A stretch of DNA of 64,000 bases from Cichorium intybus (Eukaryota; Streptophyta; Magnoliopsida; Asterales; Asteraceae). Below are positions 34,446 to 45,633 of this stretch, in pieces. Positions within the stretch are counted from its first letter, which is position 1, and every line of letters starts with the position of its first letter. Under the pieces are notes generated by a model. That model was not told where the DNA came from, did no database searches, and worked only from the letters and a program-made list of their open reading frames with translations. The position numbers and the translations under genes were made by a program. Where the stretch lies: assembly GCA_023525715.1 (NCBI GenBank), contig CM042015.1:88556750-88620749 (forward strand). The letters run 5' to 3'.

Positions 34446-35703
34446 GAACGACGATAATTTTATTGAGGAGAAACTCCAGCGGGGAGCTGGAACCCAAAAC
34501 AGAACCAAAAGTAAGCAGTTACAATACTAACAAATTACAATAAGTAGACCAAATTGGCAACAATTAAGCCAAAAAGAATAGAAGTATTACAAAGCGGCAC
34601 CCCCAACAAAGCCAACCAATAGAGCAGCGCCGAAGAGATACTAAAATCCTTCAAAAATCACCATGATCTGAACCGCTGAAGAGCTTGAAAGACTTAGAGG
34701 AATTCAATTTATCCCCCAGGGGTAAAATCGTCCGAATCAAAGACAGACCCAAAACCAAGAAAACGCCCAACAAAAGTCACACGCCAAAAGAGCTACGCAG
34801 CCCAAAGAAATATGTGAATTGTAAAATTCTCTCGAGGCTGCTCCAATAAGTCAATTAGAACCAACCACGCTTCAACCATCCGAAAAACAAAACAATTTGT
34901 TATGCAAAACTACTAGAACCATCTGGGGACAGGAACAGTCTCAAAACCAAGGGGAAGAAACATCTGGAGCAATAATCCGAAAACAATGACAAGAGACTAA
35001 TCCCAATTGAATCGATGCCACAGACCGGTTGAAATAAAAATGAGTATGGCTGAAACACCCGAAAAATCTTGAAACTGGAGCCCGGGGCAAAACCGTCCAA
35101 AGCCAGAAAACAAGAGAATCCACCAACGGAATTTCAAATCATCTACCAGCACAATATCACTTAAAAGAGCCAAACCATCCAATTGGAAGCCTATCTTGAC
35201 TTGGCAAGCACAAGAAAGTGAAAGTATACCAAGCGCCCAGGAGCTAACTCTCAATTAAGGGAAAAAATCACCAAACCTGCAATTGAGACAAAACCCCCAA
35301 CACACATACTCGCCCCAAAAACCGAGGCCCAACACACACACACGGAACAAAAGGCTGAGACCAAGCGCACACACACACACCAAAAGCTGAAACCCCCCCC
35401 CCCCCCCCCAATAAACCCTATGAACAGGAAGGAAGAAGACACGAAAAAGTACCTCAAGACAACAGCACCTAAAAAGAAATTTCTACCCACAAGAGAGAAA
35501 ACACACTCCAAAAGAGACCTGTTGTTTGGGTACATCACCAAAACACCAAATTCCCAAGATACCCCCTCCCCCAATGGATGAAACAGGAAACAGAAAATAG
35601 AAGAGACCAGAACTGAACTGAAACAATAAGATTCTGAATAAAAACTCACCAACTCAACACTCGAAATAATAAGCTCACCACTCGCCAACACTCCACGCCT
35701 CAC
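34446..35703 (-). other. LINE 3' UTR
   Basis: About 1.26 kb between the ORF2 stop and the A tail. It includes a C17 run on the plus strand (35393-35409) and CA repeats just before it. Open frames here have no recognisable domains and look like chance. Confidence 0.75.
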
Positions 35704-38700
35704 TCACGAGATCAAACCGGAGCTAAGTGGATGAATGCACCAAGAATACCAGTTCAAAGCGTTATGCTTACCTCTAAACTTCACCCAGTTAAACAAATTT
35801 GTTTGAATCGAGTCTACAGTCACCATTGGATTATGCTTCTTATTCCTAAATGTGGCTTCATTCCTAGCCTTCCAAAGAGCCCAACATGAAGCATTGATTA
35901 AAGCTGAATAGAAACTGCGTTCTTTTTCGGATTTGGCAACTGACATAACATGTTCAATAATGTCCACCAGGTTATTATGATTGACTAAGCCAAGACTACA
36001 CCACTCGAACAGCTTCTCCCAAACCCTTCTAGAAGCTTCACACATAACAAAAACATAATCCACTGATTCATCAACTGAACCACAAAAGGAGCATCGTATA
36101 TCAGAAATTGGAATTCCTCTGTTAACAAGACTGGATTTTAGAGGAATTTTATGCAAGACCAACCGCCAAGCAAAGCAGTTGACTTTACTTGGAACCCACG
36201 AGCACCACCTGACTAGTTTAGGAATATGCTCCTTTTTGAGATGTCCAAAGCATGCCTCAAGGATTTCACCGAAAAAATTCCATTATTTTCAATGATCCAT
36301 TCCCAACTATCCACCATTGAAGTGAACTTGAATTGGGTTAAAATTGAGATCAACTCATGTAGCTCACACTTCTCGGATGGCGATAGATGTTCTTTTTTCC
36401 AGTTCCATTTAAAGCTTGCACCAAGAGGAGAGGTGTCTACCCTATCCATGATCAAGCAATTCTTTTCAATTTCAATCCTGTAAATTCTTGGAAATTTGTC
36501 TTTTAAAGGAATGCCACTTGCCCAAAGGTCTTTCCAGAACCTAGTTTTGTCACCTTTCCCAACCTTTCTTCTGAACAGATCTCTAAGAATGATACCAGAC
36601 TCCAAGAAGAATGATTCAATCTCAGTAACCATTTTCCAAGTGCCATTGTAAAATTTTTTGCCAATTTGCCATCATCAATTTCTTTAATTCTATGAATACT
36701 TTTAATCACTTTTGACCATAAAGCACTGCTTTCTTTCCTAAGCTTCCACCACCATTTAGCAAGCAAGCTGTTATTGAAGTCTTTTAAGTCTTTCACACCT
36801 AACCCTCCCATGTGCTTAGGAGTAGTCACTTTATCCCATGCCACCCAATTAATGCACCTCTTTTCAACCGTCCCTTTCCATAGGAATCTTCTCCTAATCA
36901 TCTCGAGCTTATCAATAACTTTTGAAGGGGCTTTATACACTGACATATAATATAACGGAAGACTGCCAAGTACTGAGTTGACTAATGTGAGTCTACCACC
37001 AAAAGACAATGTGTTCTTTTTCCAGCAATTGAGTTTACATTTAAAGCGCTCAATCACTGGGTTCCAGTTCTTTGCTAACTTCATGTTTGCACCAATGGGC
37101 AAACCAAGATAAGTAAATGGGAATTCGGAAGCCTCACAACCCATGAAATTTGCCAATCTACCCATCTCTTCTATACCAACCCCAACACCGAACACCTTGC
37201 TTTTACTAAAATTGACTCTAAGACCAGAGGTCAAAGAGAAACAACGAAGAAGACGCTTCAAAGTAAGAAAGTTTACCGGGGACCAATCACCAAGAAACAT
37301 GACATCATCTGCATACATGATATGGGACAGCTTCGGGCCACCATCAGGAAGCTGAATACAGTGGTAGAGGTGTTTCTCACAAGCTGAATCCATAACCACA
37401 TGCAACCCCTCCATAGCAATAATGAACAGAAAAGGGGAAAGGGGGTCGCCTTGTCTCAAACCCTTCTCAATAGCAAACTCGTTAGTAGGAGCACCATTAA
37501 TGAGAACCGAGCCCCTACCGGATGTAAGCAACCCGCTAATCCAATTCCTCCACTTAGACCCAAACATCATCTGAGAAAGGACTGAATCGAGATAACCCCA
37601 ATCTACAGAGTCGAATGCTTTCTCCAAATCAACTTTGAAAAAAATCGATTTAGTCTTTGATTTTTTTGCCCAGTTAAGAACCTCGTTGACAATGAACGGC
37701 CCGTCTACAATATTCCTTCCACGAATGTAAGCTGATTGCTCGCTGCTCACCACTTTATGGATTACCAACTTCAGCCTTCTAGCTAGAATTTTTGAGATAA
37801 TTTTAACGAAACTTCCAACCAGGCTTATCGGCCGGTAATCTTTGAAAACCATGGGATCTCTTATTTTGGGGATAAGCGAAATGAAGGAGGCATTACAGCC
37901 CCTACTGATTCGGCTCGTTTTCTCGAAGAACTTGACAGCATTACCGACATCCATCTGAATAATATCCCAAAACTCTTTAAGGAATTTGAAAGTAAATCCA
38001 TCCGGGCCAGGAGCTTTTTCAGAAGAACAATCCCAAACAGCCTCCCTGATTTCTTCAACAGTGAAATCTGCCTCTAACATACTACTCTCAACCGCCGAGA
38101 GTTTTTTAAATTTCTCACTGGATAAAATCGGTCTTCGGACCCGGTCTTTCTTGAATTTATTTGCAAAGAATTCAAGAGCATTGGATTTAATCATGTTGGG
38201 ATCTTGAATCCAGTGCCCGTTCTCCATGATTCCGTTAATTCTAGACCTCCTCCTGTTCCCATTAATGATTGCATGGAAGAAATGAGAATTTTCATCACCT
38301 TCAACATCCCACTTAACTCTAGCTTTTTGCTTCAAATCGAGATTTAATCTAGCCTCAATTTCCATTAACTTAGCCTTCTTAGATCTCCATTCCTGCAGTT
38401 CCCCATGGGAAAGACACCCAGTTTCCGCCTTTAACTCAAGCGAATCAATGTAATTTTTAATTTCTTCTACCTCACTCTTTTCTCGCTTAGCTTCTTGCGA
38501 CCTCCAGATTTTAAGATCCTCTTTAACATTTTTTAGCTTTCTTAAGAGGCTCCTGTCTTTAACCCCATGACCGATGTCCCTCGACCAAGCTTTTTCCACC
38601 ACCTCCCTACACCTAGGGATCGAGATCCAAGAGTTGTAGAAACGAAAGGGACATGGACCAAAGTCTAAGTGATCTCCAATAAGGACAATGGGATTATGGT

Positions 38701-39367
38701 CAGAGTATTGTCTAGGAAGCGCGAGAAGATTAGCGGAGCTCCATTTATTCAAAAACTTCTTGCACACCAAGAACCTGTCGAGCTTACTAAGTTTCAAACC
38801 ATCATTGCTCATCCAAGTAAACCTTCGACCGCCCATGTTGTATTCAACTAAACCCGCATTTTTGATGAAATTATTGAATTTGGTAGTGCTAGCTTCACAA
38901 AAATAGGCAGACAGCCTATCGTCCTTACCCCGAACATCATTGAAGTCACCCATGAAAACCCACAGTCCTTGAATTGAGTTTTTAATGACCAACAGATCTT
39001 CCCATAATTGGCTTCGAATACCAGGGATGTTAGGGGCATAAACATTTACAAAGTTGATTATGTCAGTATGCCCAATCCATTTCCCTGAGATAACAATGAA
39101 AAAGGGGTTTACAATGGATTTTAGTTTTGTGAACAAATCTTTGTTCCATAGGCAAAATAATCCACCAGAACGACCTCTCGACTCCACGGCTTCGAAATCA
39201 TAGTTCCCTTGGTACCAAAAGTCGGCAAACTTGATGTCCCCAATGTTCACCATCTGGGTCTCTTGGATGCTCAGAAAATTAATATTATACCCTCTAAGAA
39301 TCTCCTTGACTTGTCTCCTTTTATTCAAGTCCCCAGCCCCCCTAATGTTATAGGTAAGAATATTCAT
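35704..39367 (-). pseudogene. LINE ORF2, endonuclease-reverse transcriptase, two frameshifts
   Basis: The first 954 codons (39367 to 36503) hold the endonuclease (MNILTYNIRGAG, SIQETQM, FMGDFNDVRG, YSDHNPIVLI) and the RT (YRPISLVGSFVKIISKILA, LRQGDPLSPFLFIIAMEG, MYADDVMFLGDW). The frame shifts near 36645 into one carrying LFRRKVGKGDKTRFWKDLW and again near 36220 into one carrying the C-terminal zinc-binding motif CSFCGSVDESVDYVFVMC, where Tyr stands at the usual His. The catalytic residues of both enzymes are present. An undamaged protein would be about 1200 aa, normal for plant L1 ORF2. Confidence 0.85.
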
Positions 39368-41707
39368 TTTTGTTTCCTAAACATCCCCTCGCCTTCAATT
39401 TCACTTCTCAACAACTCTTTGAACCCTTCAATTTGAAAGCCCACCTCCGAACCCACATTTTTTGTCTTAATTATTTCTTCGGAAATGGAGATTGAGTTAT
39501 CTGACTTGCTCGGACTTAAATGACTTTTGTGACTTGATTCTGACTTCTTGTTTCTTCTATAGGCATTAGCTTTCAACACATCTTTTGGCTTCATGGTAAT
39601 TGTACCGGACTTTGCATTACAAGATTTTCGTTGCTTTTTTATCTTTATTCTTAGCTTTTTTTGATTTACCACGCCTAAATATTTCCTCATCTGCAATCTC
39701 CTGCCACCCATACATATCCACAGGTTCAGAATTTAGGTCAATAGAATGAAGAGGGTCATCCGTATCATTATCAGAATTTACTTGTGGTTCGCCAGTTCTG
39801 ACATGGGCCGATTCCTCATCTTCAATGACATCACCAGCTTGCAATCGATTTTCTGTGAAATTAATCTTGCTTGGGCAGCTTTTGAACATAATAACAGGGG
39901 AATGGGCTTCTTTTTCTCTACGTCTTTCCTGTTCCGGTTCATCTTCACCCAATGGGTCTAAAGACGAGCTTGTTAGGGCCATCTGTGGTAGAGTCGAAAT
40001 CCTCTCCCTCACACCCGCGAAACCATCTTCACCTAATGAGTCTAAAACCGGGCTTGTTTGGGCCGTCTGTGGCTGAGTCGAAATCTTCTCCTGTACACCC
40101 GCGAAACCATCTTCGTTCACCGTCCGATCTGAATCGACCTCTAACTTACCCCTATTCACATATTGAGCACCACCATTTGAGTTTCCCACTGAGACAGATT
40201 GTGGAATGCAATTCTCATTCGTCACCGTTTTACTTCCACCCTCTACGCTATCTTCCTGATCACCCGATATCTCTGCGTGCACTTCTTTTTCCAATTTATC
40301 TCCCAAATTCAAATAGTTATTTGAAGACTCCATATAACCTTCTTTCACAATTTTATCGCCAGCTTTATCTTTCTCAGGAGCAACGAATTCAGGAATATTT
40401 TGCATTTTGTTACTATCTTCTTCACCGATGATTTCACCTTCTTCCCAATCTTCATCTTTGTCATCCAGCTCAGCTTCAAAAGTATCTGAAACTCCATCAC
40501 TATCATCATCTGAATCCGAAATGAGACTGTCCGGATTGCAAAATGCGGGTTCCCAACCTTCGCCATCCTCCTTAACCCAAACCGAGAATCCGATTTTTCT
40601 CCATCGAACTTGGACCAAATGATTGATAGAAGTATTAAGGTTTGTTAAGATGCACACCCTTCCGTACGAAACATTTGCAGCATCTTTTGAGCATTCACAA
40701 GGGATTAGAATTCTACCAAACTTATTAGCAATAATTGTAAAGATTTGGGGATCCCACATCTCCACCGGTACACCTGTAATTTTAACCCATATGGCTTTAA
40801 AATTCTGCCCATTTGATCCATCCCATCTTTTTAGCCAAGCAAACCATTTTTTCCAATAATTTCGTTGTTGATTAAGGAATTTCTCTGCCTGAACTGTATC
40901 TCCGAAATCAATTAAAACCATTAAACCCCCCAAGTATCTAACGTAGGCAGAAATGATTCGGTCCGCTTTAATGATATTGAAGAAGGATACAAGGCATTCA
41001 TAATCGGTAGCTTCTCCGATTAAGCATCCCTTGAGCCAAATGGACGATACCGGTTGAATGCTATCCGGAATAATGATGGATTCAATTGAGGAAGACACCT
41101 TACCCATAACTATCTCAGCAAAAGACAAGTTATTGTTCAAAGGGATCGAACCAGTATTTTTATTCCCCCCGCCCCACTGAACATTACTGAATTTAGGAAT
41201 GGACGTCGTGTTTTGCTGGTCATGAATACGGCTTAGTTTTGAGTAGGGCTTAACAGAGTATTGGTGATTTAACATACCTCTATTTGGGATTGTCGATGAT
41301 TTGTTCCTTCCATATTTGGCTATATTCACCTGCAATACTGCATTTCCCACCGTGATACTGTTGAGGATTCTTTCAAGATATAATTCGTCCTTCACTTTGA
41401 TGAATCTGGCAAATCCGAAATTGGTACCCTGACTATCTTTCTTCTTCGCCAAGTAGAAATCAACAATTCTTCCATATTTCATCAAGACTCTCCATAAATC
41501 AGATTCCGACCACCCATCCGGGATATTCGAGATGTAATATGTTACTGCTACGTATTCTAGGTCACGAAAGGAATCGAGATTCTCCTTAGCAATGGCTTTT
41601 TTCCGGTAACTTACTTCTACCCATCCACGGTTGCTCCGGTCTCTCTCTCGCACTCTCTCTCTCTCGGCGACTCTCTCTCTCTCGGCGACTTTTCCTCTCC
41701 CGCTCAT
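39364..41707 (-). pseudogene. LINE ORF1, RRM-type RNA-binding protein, one frameshift
   Basis: The main frame (41707 to 39617, 696 codons) begins MSGRGKVAERERVAERERV, a charged repeat, followed by an RRM with YYISNIPDGWSESDLWRV and TNFGFARFIKV, then a DUF4283-like segment (RNYWKKWFAWLKRWDG) and a long acidic tail. Near 39650-39620, in runs of A on the minus strand, the frame is lost; another frame (readable from 39711) carries KPKDVLKANAYRRNKK to a TGA at 39366-39364. That stop overlaps the ORF2 start as ATGA, which suggests the second frame is the original C-terminus. The protein should coat LINE RNA. Confidence 0.82.
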
Positions 41708-41724
41708 ATTTCTTGTAATAAGTT

Positions 41725-42860
41725 AGATCTTCGGAAACCCCTGTCGATAGTAACACGTATATGTTTCTGTTTCTTTCTTTTTTTTTCTTTCTTTTGTTTC
41801 TTTTTTTGCTTTTAGCTTTTTAGTGATTATAAAAAGAAATGTGACTGTGTCGATAACGATTAAAGTTGGAGTTTTCAGAAATCAAAAGAGATTATATCTT
41901 TTAACATATAAAAGTTCTTTAACTATACGAAAACAACAAGAATAGATCCCATTTGATTCAAGAAGATACATATATATTTTCCCAAAATACCTTGGTTAAT
42001 TATTTATATGTTTTATGAAACATGAAAAGATTATAATCAAACTCACAATTTATCGTTCGTTCATAAAAATTTTAAAGACCAAGTCTTAATTTTACATAAA
42101 CGTAAATAAATTTTAAATGCCAATTCAGTGTAATTATGTAATGCATACTTAAATTATAACTAAGGGAACATACATAGCCTAAGATTTACGTTTTGCATTT
42201 AGCTTTTACTAAATTATTTAGCTTTTAATAAATTAATTACCGACGTAAGGTTTTCCAAATTGTTGTTATACTATGTTATAATTGTTGCTAGTTGACTTAT
42301 TATCTAATCTTATTTAGCGTAAGGTTTTCCAAATTGTTGTTATACTATGTTATAATTTTTACTAAAGTAAGTCCTATTTAGCGTATCTATTCACTGTGGT
42401 GTCTTTAAGATACTTGTTTCTTTTTTCCCATTTATCCGTTTGTTAGATATGGGTTATTTAATATATTCGTTGGTTCCAAAAAAATCTAATGTTATTTCTA
42501 AACTATGTAACATTAAATGCGTACTTCATCAAAACACTCGTATTAAAAGGTCTTACAATATTAAAAGCGTTGAAAGTATAAAATGACATCGTATTTTAGA
42601 TCATTTATTGAATCGGACTTTTATGTTTGACTTGTTTGGCTCATTTGATTGATCTATATTTTACAAATTTATATTATTCTACTTATTAGATTCGTTATTG
42701 ATGAATCGTATTAGACCAATTATTAAACTGAACTGTTATGTTCACTTGTTTGGCTCATTTGATTTATTTATATTTTAACAAAGATTTTTTATTCTACCTT
42801 TCGGATTCGTAATAAATGAAGTATAACTACTAGTCTGTAAACTTTTCTAAATTATCACAT
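41725..42860. repeat. AT-rich intergenic DNA with two local direct duplications
   Basis: A phrase of about 40 bp starting CGTAAGGTTTTCCAAATTGT occurs at 42244 and 42318 (period 74). A second pair containing TTGTTTGGCTCATTTGATT lies at about 42640 and 42748. No gene recognised. Confidence 0.7.
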
Positions 42861-42869
42861 TTTGTGAAA

Positions 42870-43440
42870 GCATTAATAATTCATAATGGCAATCAATAAA
42901 ATAAAATTACTCATTAGGTCACTCAAGTTTTAATTGCATCCAATAGGTTACCGAACTTTCAAATTTGTACCCAATAAGCCACTAAACTTTCAATTTTGCA
43001 CTCAATAGGTCAATGAACTTTCAGTTTTGGTTTTAAAATATCATTATTTTCAATTTTAATCGGTTAAAACTGTTGTGATGAGACTTCATGATTGGTTGTT
43101 GCCCTCCGGCGAAGAGAGTAGTAGCGACAGGAGGCGGATTGGGTATCAGAGGAGGAGAGTCGTGGGAGTGTGATCGAGGTCGTACGACTGTGGTGAGATT
43201 GTGGATAAGCGTTGAACCTGCTCGAGGTGGTAGAACTATGGATGTGTTGAGGAAAATGTTCTACGCCTGGTTGGCGGAGATGGAGGTGTCGCCGGAACCG
43301 GAAAACGGTGGTTAAAATTGGAGACAATGGAATTTTAAAACCAAAATTGAAAGTTCAGTAACTTATTGGGTGCAATTAAAACTTCAGTGACCTAATGAGT
43401 AAATTTTCTATTATTGGTTGTCATTTTGGATCATTAACCC
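42870..43440. mobile_element. Small MULE with 9-bp target duplication
   Basis: TTTGTGAAA at 42861-42869 and 43441-43449 flanks long inverted ends (left GCATTAATAATTCATAATGG, right inverted GGGTTAATGATCCAAAATGA; similarity extends to about 200 bp through TACTCATTAGGTCACT). Between the inverted arms lies about 240 bp of GC-richer sequence (43080-43315), possibly captured host DNA; its frames have no domain I know. Confidence 0.82.
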
Positions 43441-43738
43441 TTTGTGAAACATAATAAATATAAACAAATTTAACACATCATAAAAGAAAGCATATGAAAT
43501 ATTAAATCAATGCATCAAAGTAACTATAGATAACGGTGGGTGTTTCTTTATAGAGAAAAACACAAAAATAGCTTAATCTCATAAATTTTTTCTAAAAAAT
43601 AGCCAAAAATTAGTCAAATGACGAAAATAGCCATGATTTTCCCAAATGTAGCACCATCTGCGAAAACCCCTTACTATCTCGGAAAACTTTAAAAAAAATG
43701 GGAAAAGTCCATTTTTTGACCCACGGGTATTTTGTAGG

Positions 43739-43746
43739 TATAAAAG
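43739..43746 (+). promoter_or_regulatory. TATA box before the DUF1985 gene
   Basis: TATAAAAG, 73 bases before the ATG at 43819, with a CT-rich leader between them. Confidence 0.5.
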
Positions 43747-43818
43747 CTTAAAATTTTCCCATAACTACTCATTTTTACTACAACTGCTTTCGAAACTCTC
43801 TCTTTTTTCTCTAACGAA

Positions 43819-45147
43819 ATGGCGCAAGATTACCCGAAAAATGATGTTAGTTTTCTACTTTTTTACACTTTAAGCATGTTTACGATGTTCTCCTCTAGAT
43901 TTATCGTGTTAATACCGTGTTTTAGTAAAAAAAAAAAAATTTAACCCCGAAAATATTGAGAGAGTTTCGCATTTTATATACAATTTGCGAATGTACAAGT
44001 TTTTAATGCACGTTTTGCATTAAAAACTTGTACATTCGCATATTGTATATAAAATGCGATTTTTTTCAATTAAAAAAATATGTTGGGGTAGCCTATTTTC
44101 TGGAAAGATGAATTCAATTTTTTAAAGTTGCGGAAATTTTTTTATGGTAAAAACGATTTTTAAGGTAAAAAAGATTTTTTATCTGAATGTACAAGTTTTT
44201 AATGCACGTTTTGTGCATTAAAACTTGTACATTCGCAGATTATACATAATATGCAATTTTTGTTAACGATTTTTATGCGAATGTACAATTTTGAATGCAC
44301 GTTCTATGAAGTTGCGGATAAAAAAACCAATTAGATAAAAGACGATTTTGTTTGATAATGGTTGAATTTAAAAAAAAAAAACTAATGTTGAGTATTTTAT
44401 ATAAAATGTCGTATTATATTATTAAGAAAGAATACTTGTTTTCCGATATAAAGGGTTCTGTAAAAGACATTTGGAAATTTACTGAACGTTTAAACGAACA
44501 CCGTGCAGAGTTGCTGAATCAGACAACATTTGGTAATTGGATGAACATTTCCTCACTGCAAGGAAATGCAATCTTATGTCATTTGATGCTAATGCACGAA
44601 TTAATCCCAAATGATACAGATATTACGGAGCATATTTATTTTCATATAGGAATTGTCGCTTATCTTACGGGCCGGTCGAGTTTTGTGTCATTTCGGATTT
44701 CCGCTTTGGTAAATATCCAAAAACCAGAAAAGAAATGAAGAATTTGCATTCAACATTCCAATTATCGATTTTAGACTTACATGACCTAATAATGAAAGAC
44801 CGTTTTTGCTTATATCCGACGAAGATGCAGTCCGTGCATGTTTGATGTACATGTTGACTAATAGCTTTTTGGGGAAAGATAAATAAGATAAGGTTACAAT
44901 TGAAAGACTGTCGTTGGTGGAAGATTTGGCTACCTTTAATATGTAATAGGTTTTTGTTTTATTTATGAAAAAAATATTTTATTTAATAAATTATATGAAA
45001 ATTTGCAGGTTTCCTTGGGAAGTTATTTATTTCACCATAGTATGAAGCATCTAAAAGATATGTTCAAAAAAGTTAGAAGGTACGTGCTTTCTAATAGCGG
45101 AAAAAAATTCAAGTATTCACTTTGCGGGTTTTACGCACCGTTTAAGG
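43819..45147 (+). pseudogene. DUF1985-type gene of a MULE-like element, decayed and truncated
   Basis: A short first exon (MAQDYPKND, 43819-43845) is followed by a GTTAGT donor and an intron full of hairpins. Coding resumes near 44420 with FTERLNEHRAELLNQTTFG, HLMLMHELIPND, then after a frameshift near 44660 VEFCVISDFRFGKYPK, DEDAVRACLMYMLTNSFLG, and after another intron or gap HLKDMFKKVRRYVLSNS and FKYSLCGFYAPFK to 45147. This order fits DUF1985, found with Ulp1-type cysteine proteases in some plant MULEs (Kaonashi-like). No protease domain is in the window. Stops and frameshifts show it is dead. Identity is from motif order only. Confidence 0.65.
43968..44058. repeat. 43-bp-arm inverted repeat (hairpin)
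   Basis: Arms 43968-44010 and 44016-44058 pair over 43 bp with a single mismatch around a 5-base loop (CGTTT). A shorter version with arms of about 22 bp sits at 44185-44235, and a single arm (GCGAATGTACAATTTT) at 44278. All lie in the presumed first intron of the DUF1985 gene. Confidence 0.95.
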
Positions 45148-45159
45148 TACGTAATAATC

Positions 45160-45628
45160 ACCCCAAACGAAACGATTAACGCTTGTTTGTCATCAAACGT
45201 TGTAAAAACACGAACATGATCACTTGGATGTTGGCTATGAGATGCATTATGTATCCGAACGGACTGTGGACAAGACGGTATAGGTGGCATGCCGTAAAAA
45301 AGTGTCTCTAAATATCTTTTCGTGTGTTCGCCGTCGCCTGACTCGTAAAATTGTGTGTCCAAATATGCTTTCGGTTTCGGCCTGTCTTCTAACCCATCAT
45401 CAAATTCACCCCCTTCTTCGTCTGAAACACCTAAGCCAACATCAGCAACTTCCCCGTACGGTACTAGGTTACCGTCTTGTAACATAGGGCTGATATGCGA
45501 CTCGTTAATTTCGTTGGTGTGGGTGTTGGTTTCTAGAATACTACTGTAATCCACCACATGACTATAATCGGCAACTGGTGCCACGTTGTCCTCATTAACG
45601 TATTGGTAATTTGTGGGATCGGGATATA
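45160..45628 (-). pseudogene. MULE transposase-like N-terminal region, downstream piece
   Basis: The minus frame carries an acidic, low-complexity stretch (VSDEEGGEFDDGLEDRPKPK), then HVRVFTTFDDKQALIVSFGV, which resembles the start of the MuDR-type DNA-binding region, and then runs out. Its 5' side is cut by LARD-1; the reading frame continues on the far side of that insertion at 63377. It faces the DUF1985 gene tail to tail. The zinc-finger and catalytic parts of a transposase are absent. Confidence 0.5.
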
Positions 45629-45633
45629 AAATA

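Larger units (their letters stand above)
34436..41710 (-). mobile_element. L1-type LINE, nearly full length, with 14-bp target duplication
   Basis: TCTTGTAATAAGTT occurs at 34422-34435 and again at 41711-41724, bracketing the element. On the minus strand the element opens AATATGAGCG, so ORF1 starts three bases after the border. ORF1 (41707 to 39364) and ORF2 (39367 to 35704) follow, then a 1.26-kb 3' UTR and a short A tail (about 10 bases, T run on plus at 34436-34445). Both ORFs carry single-base frameshifts, so this copy cannot move itself. An L1-clade assignment rests on ORF1 RRM, apurinic endonuclease, RT and the C-terminal zinc-binding domain. Confidence 0.92.

Noticed and set aside
34900..35703. 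Minus-strand frames of up to 150 codons after LINE ORF2
   Set aside because: Low-complexity, no domain, in the 3' UTR and across C and CA runs.
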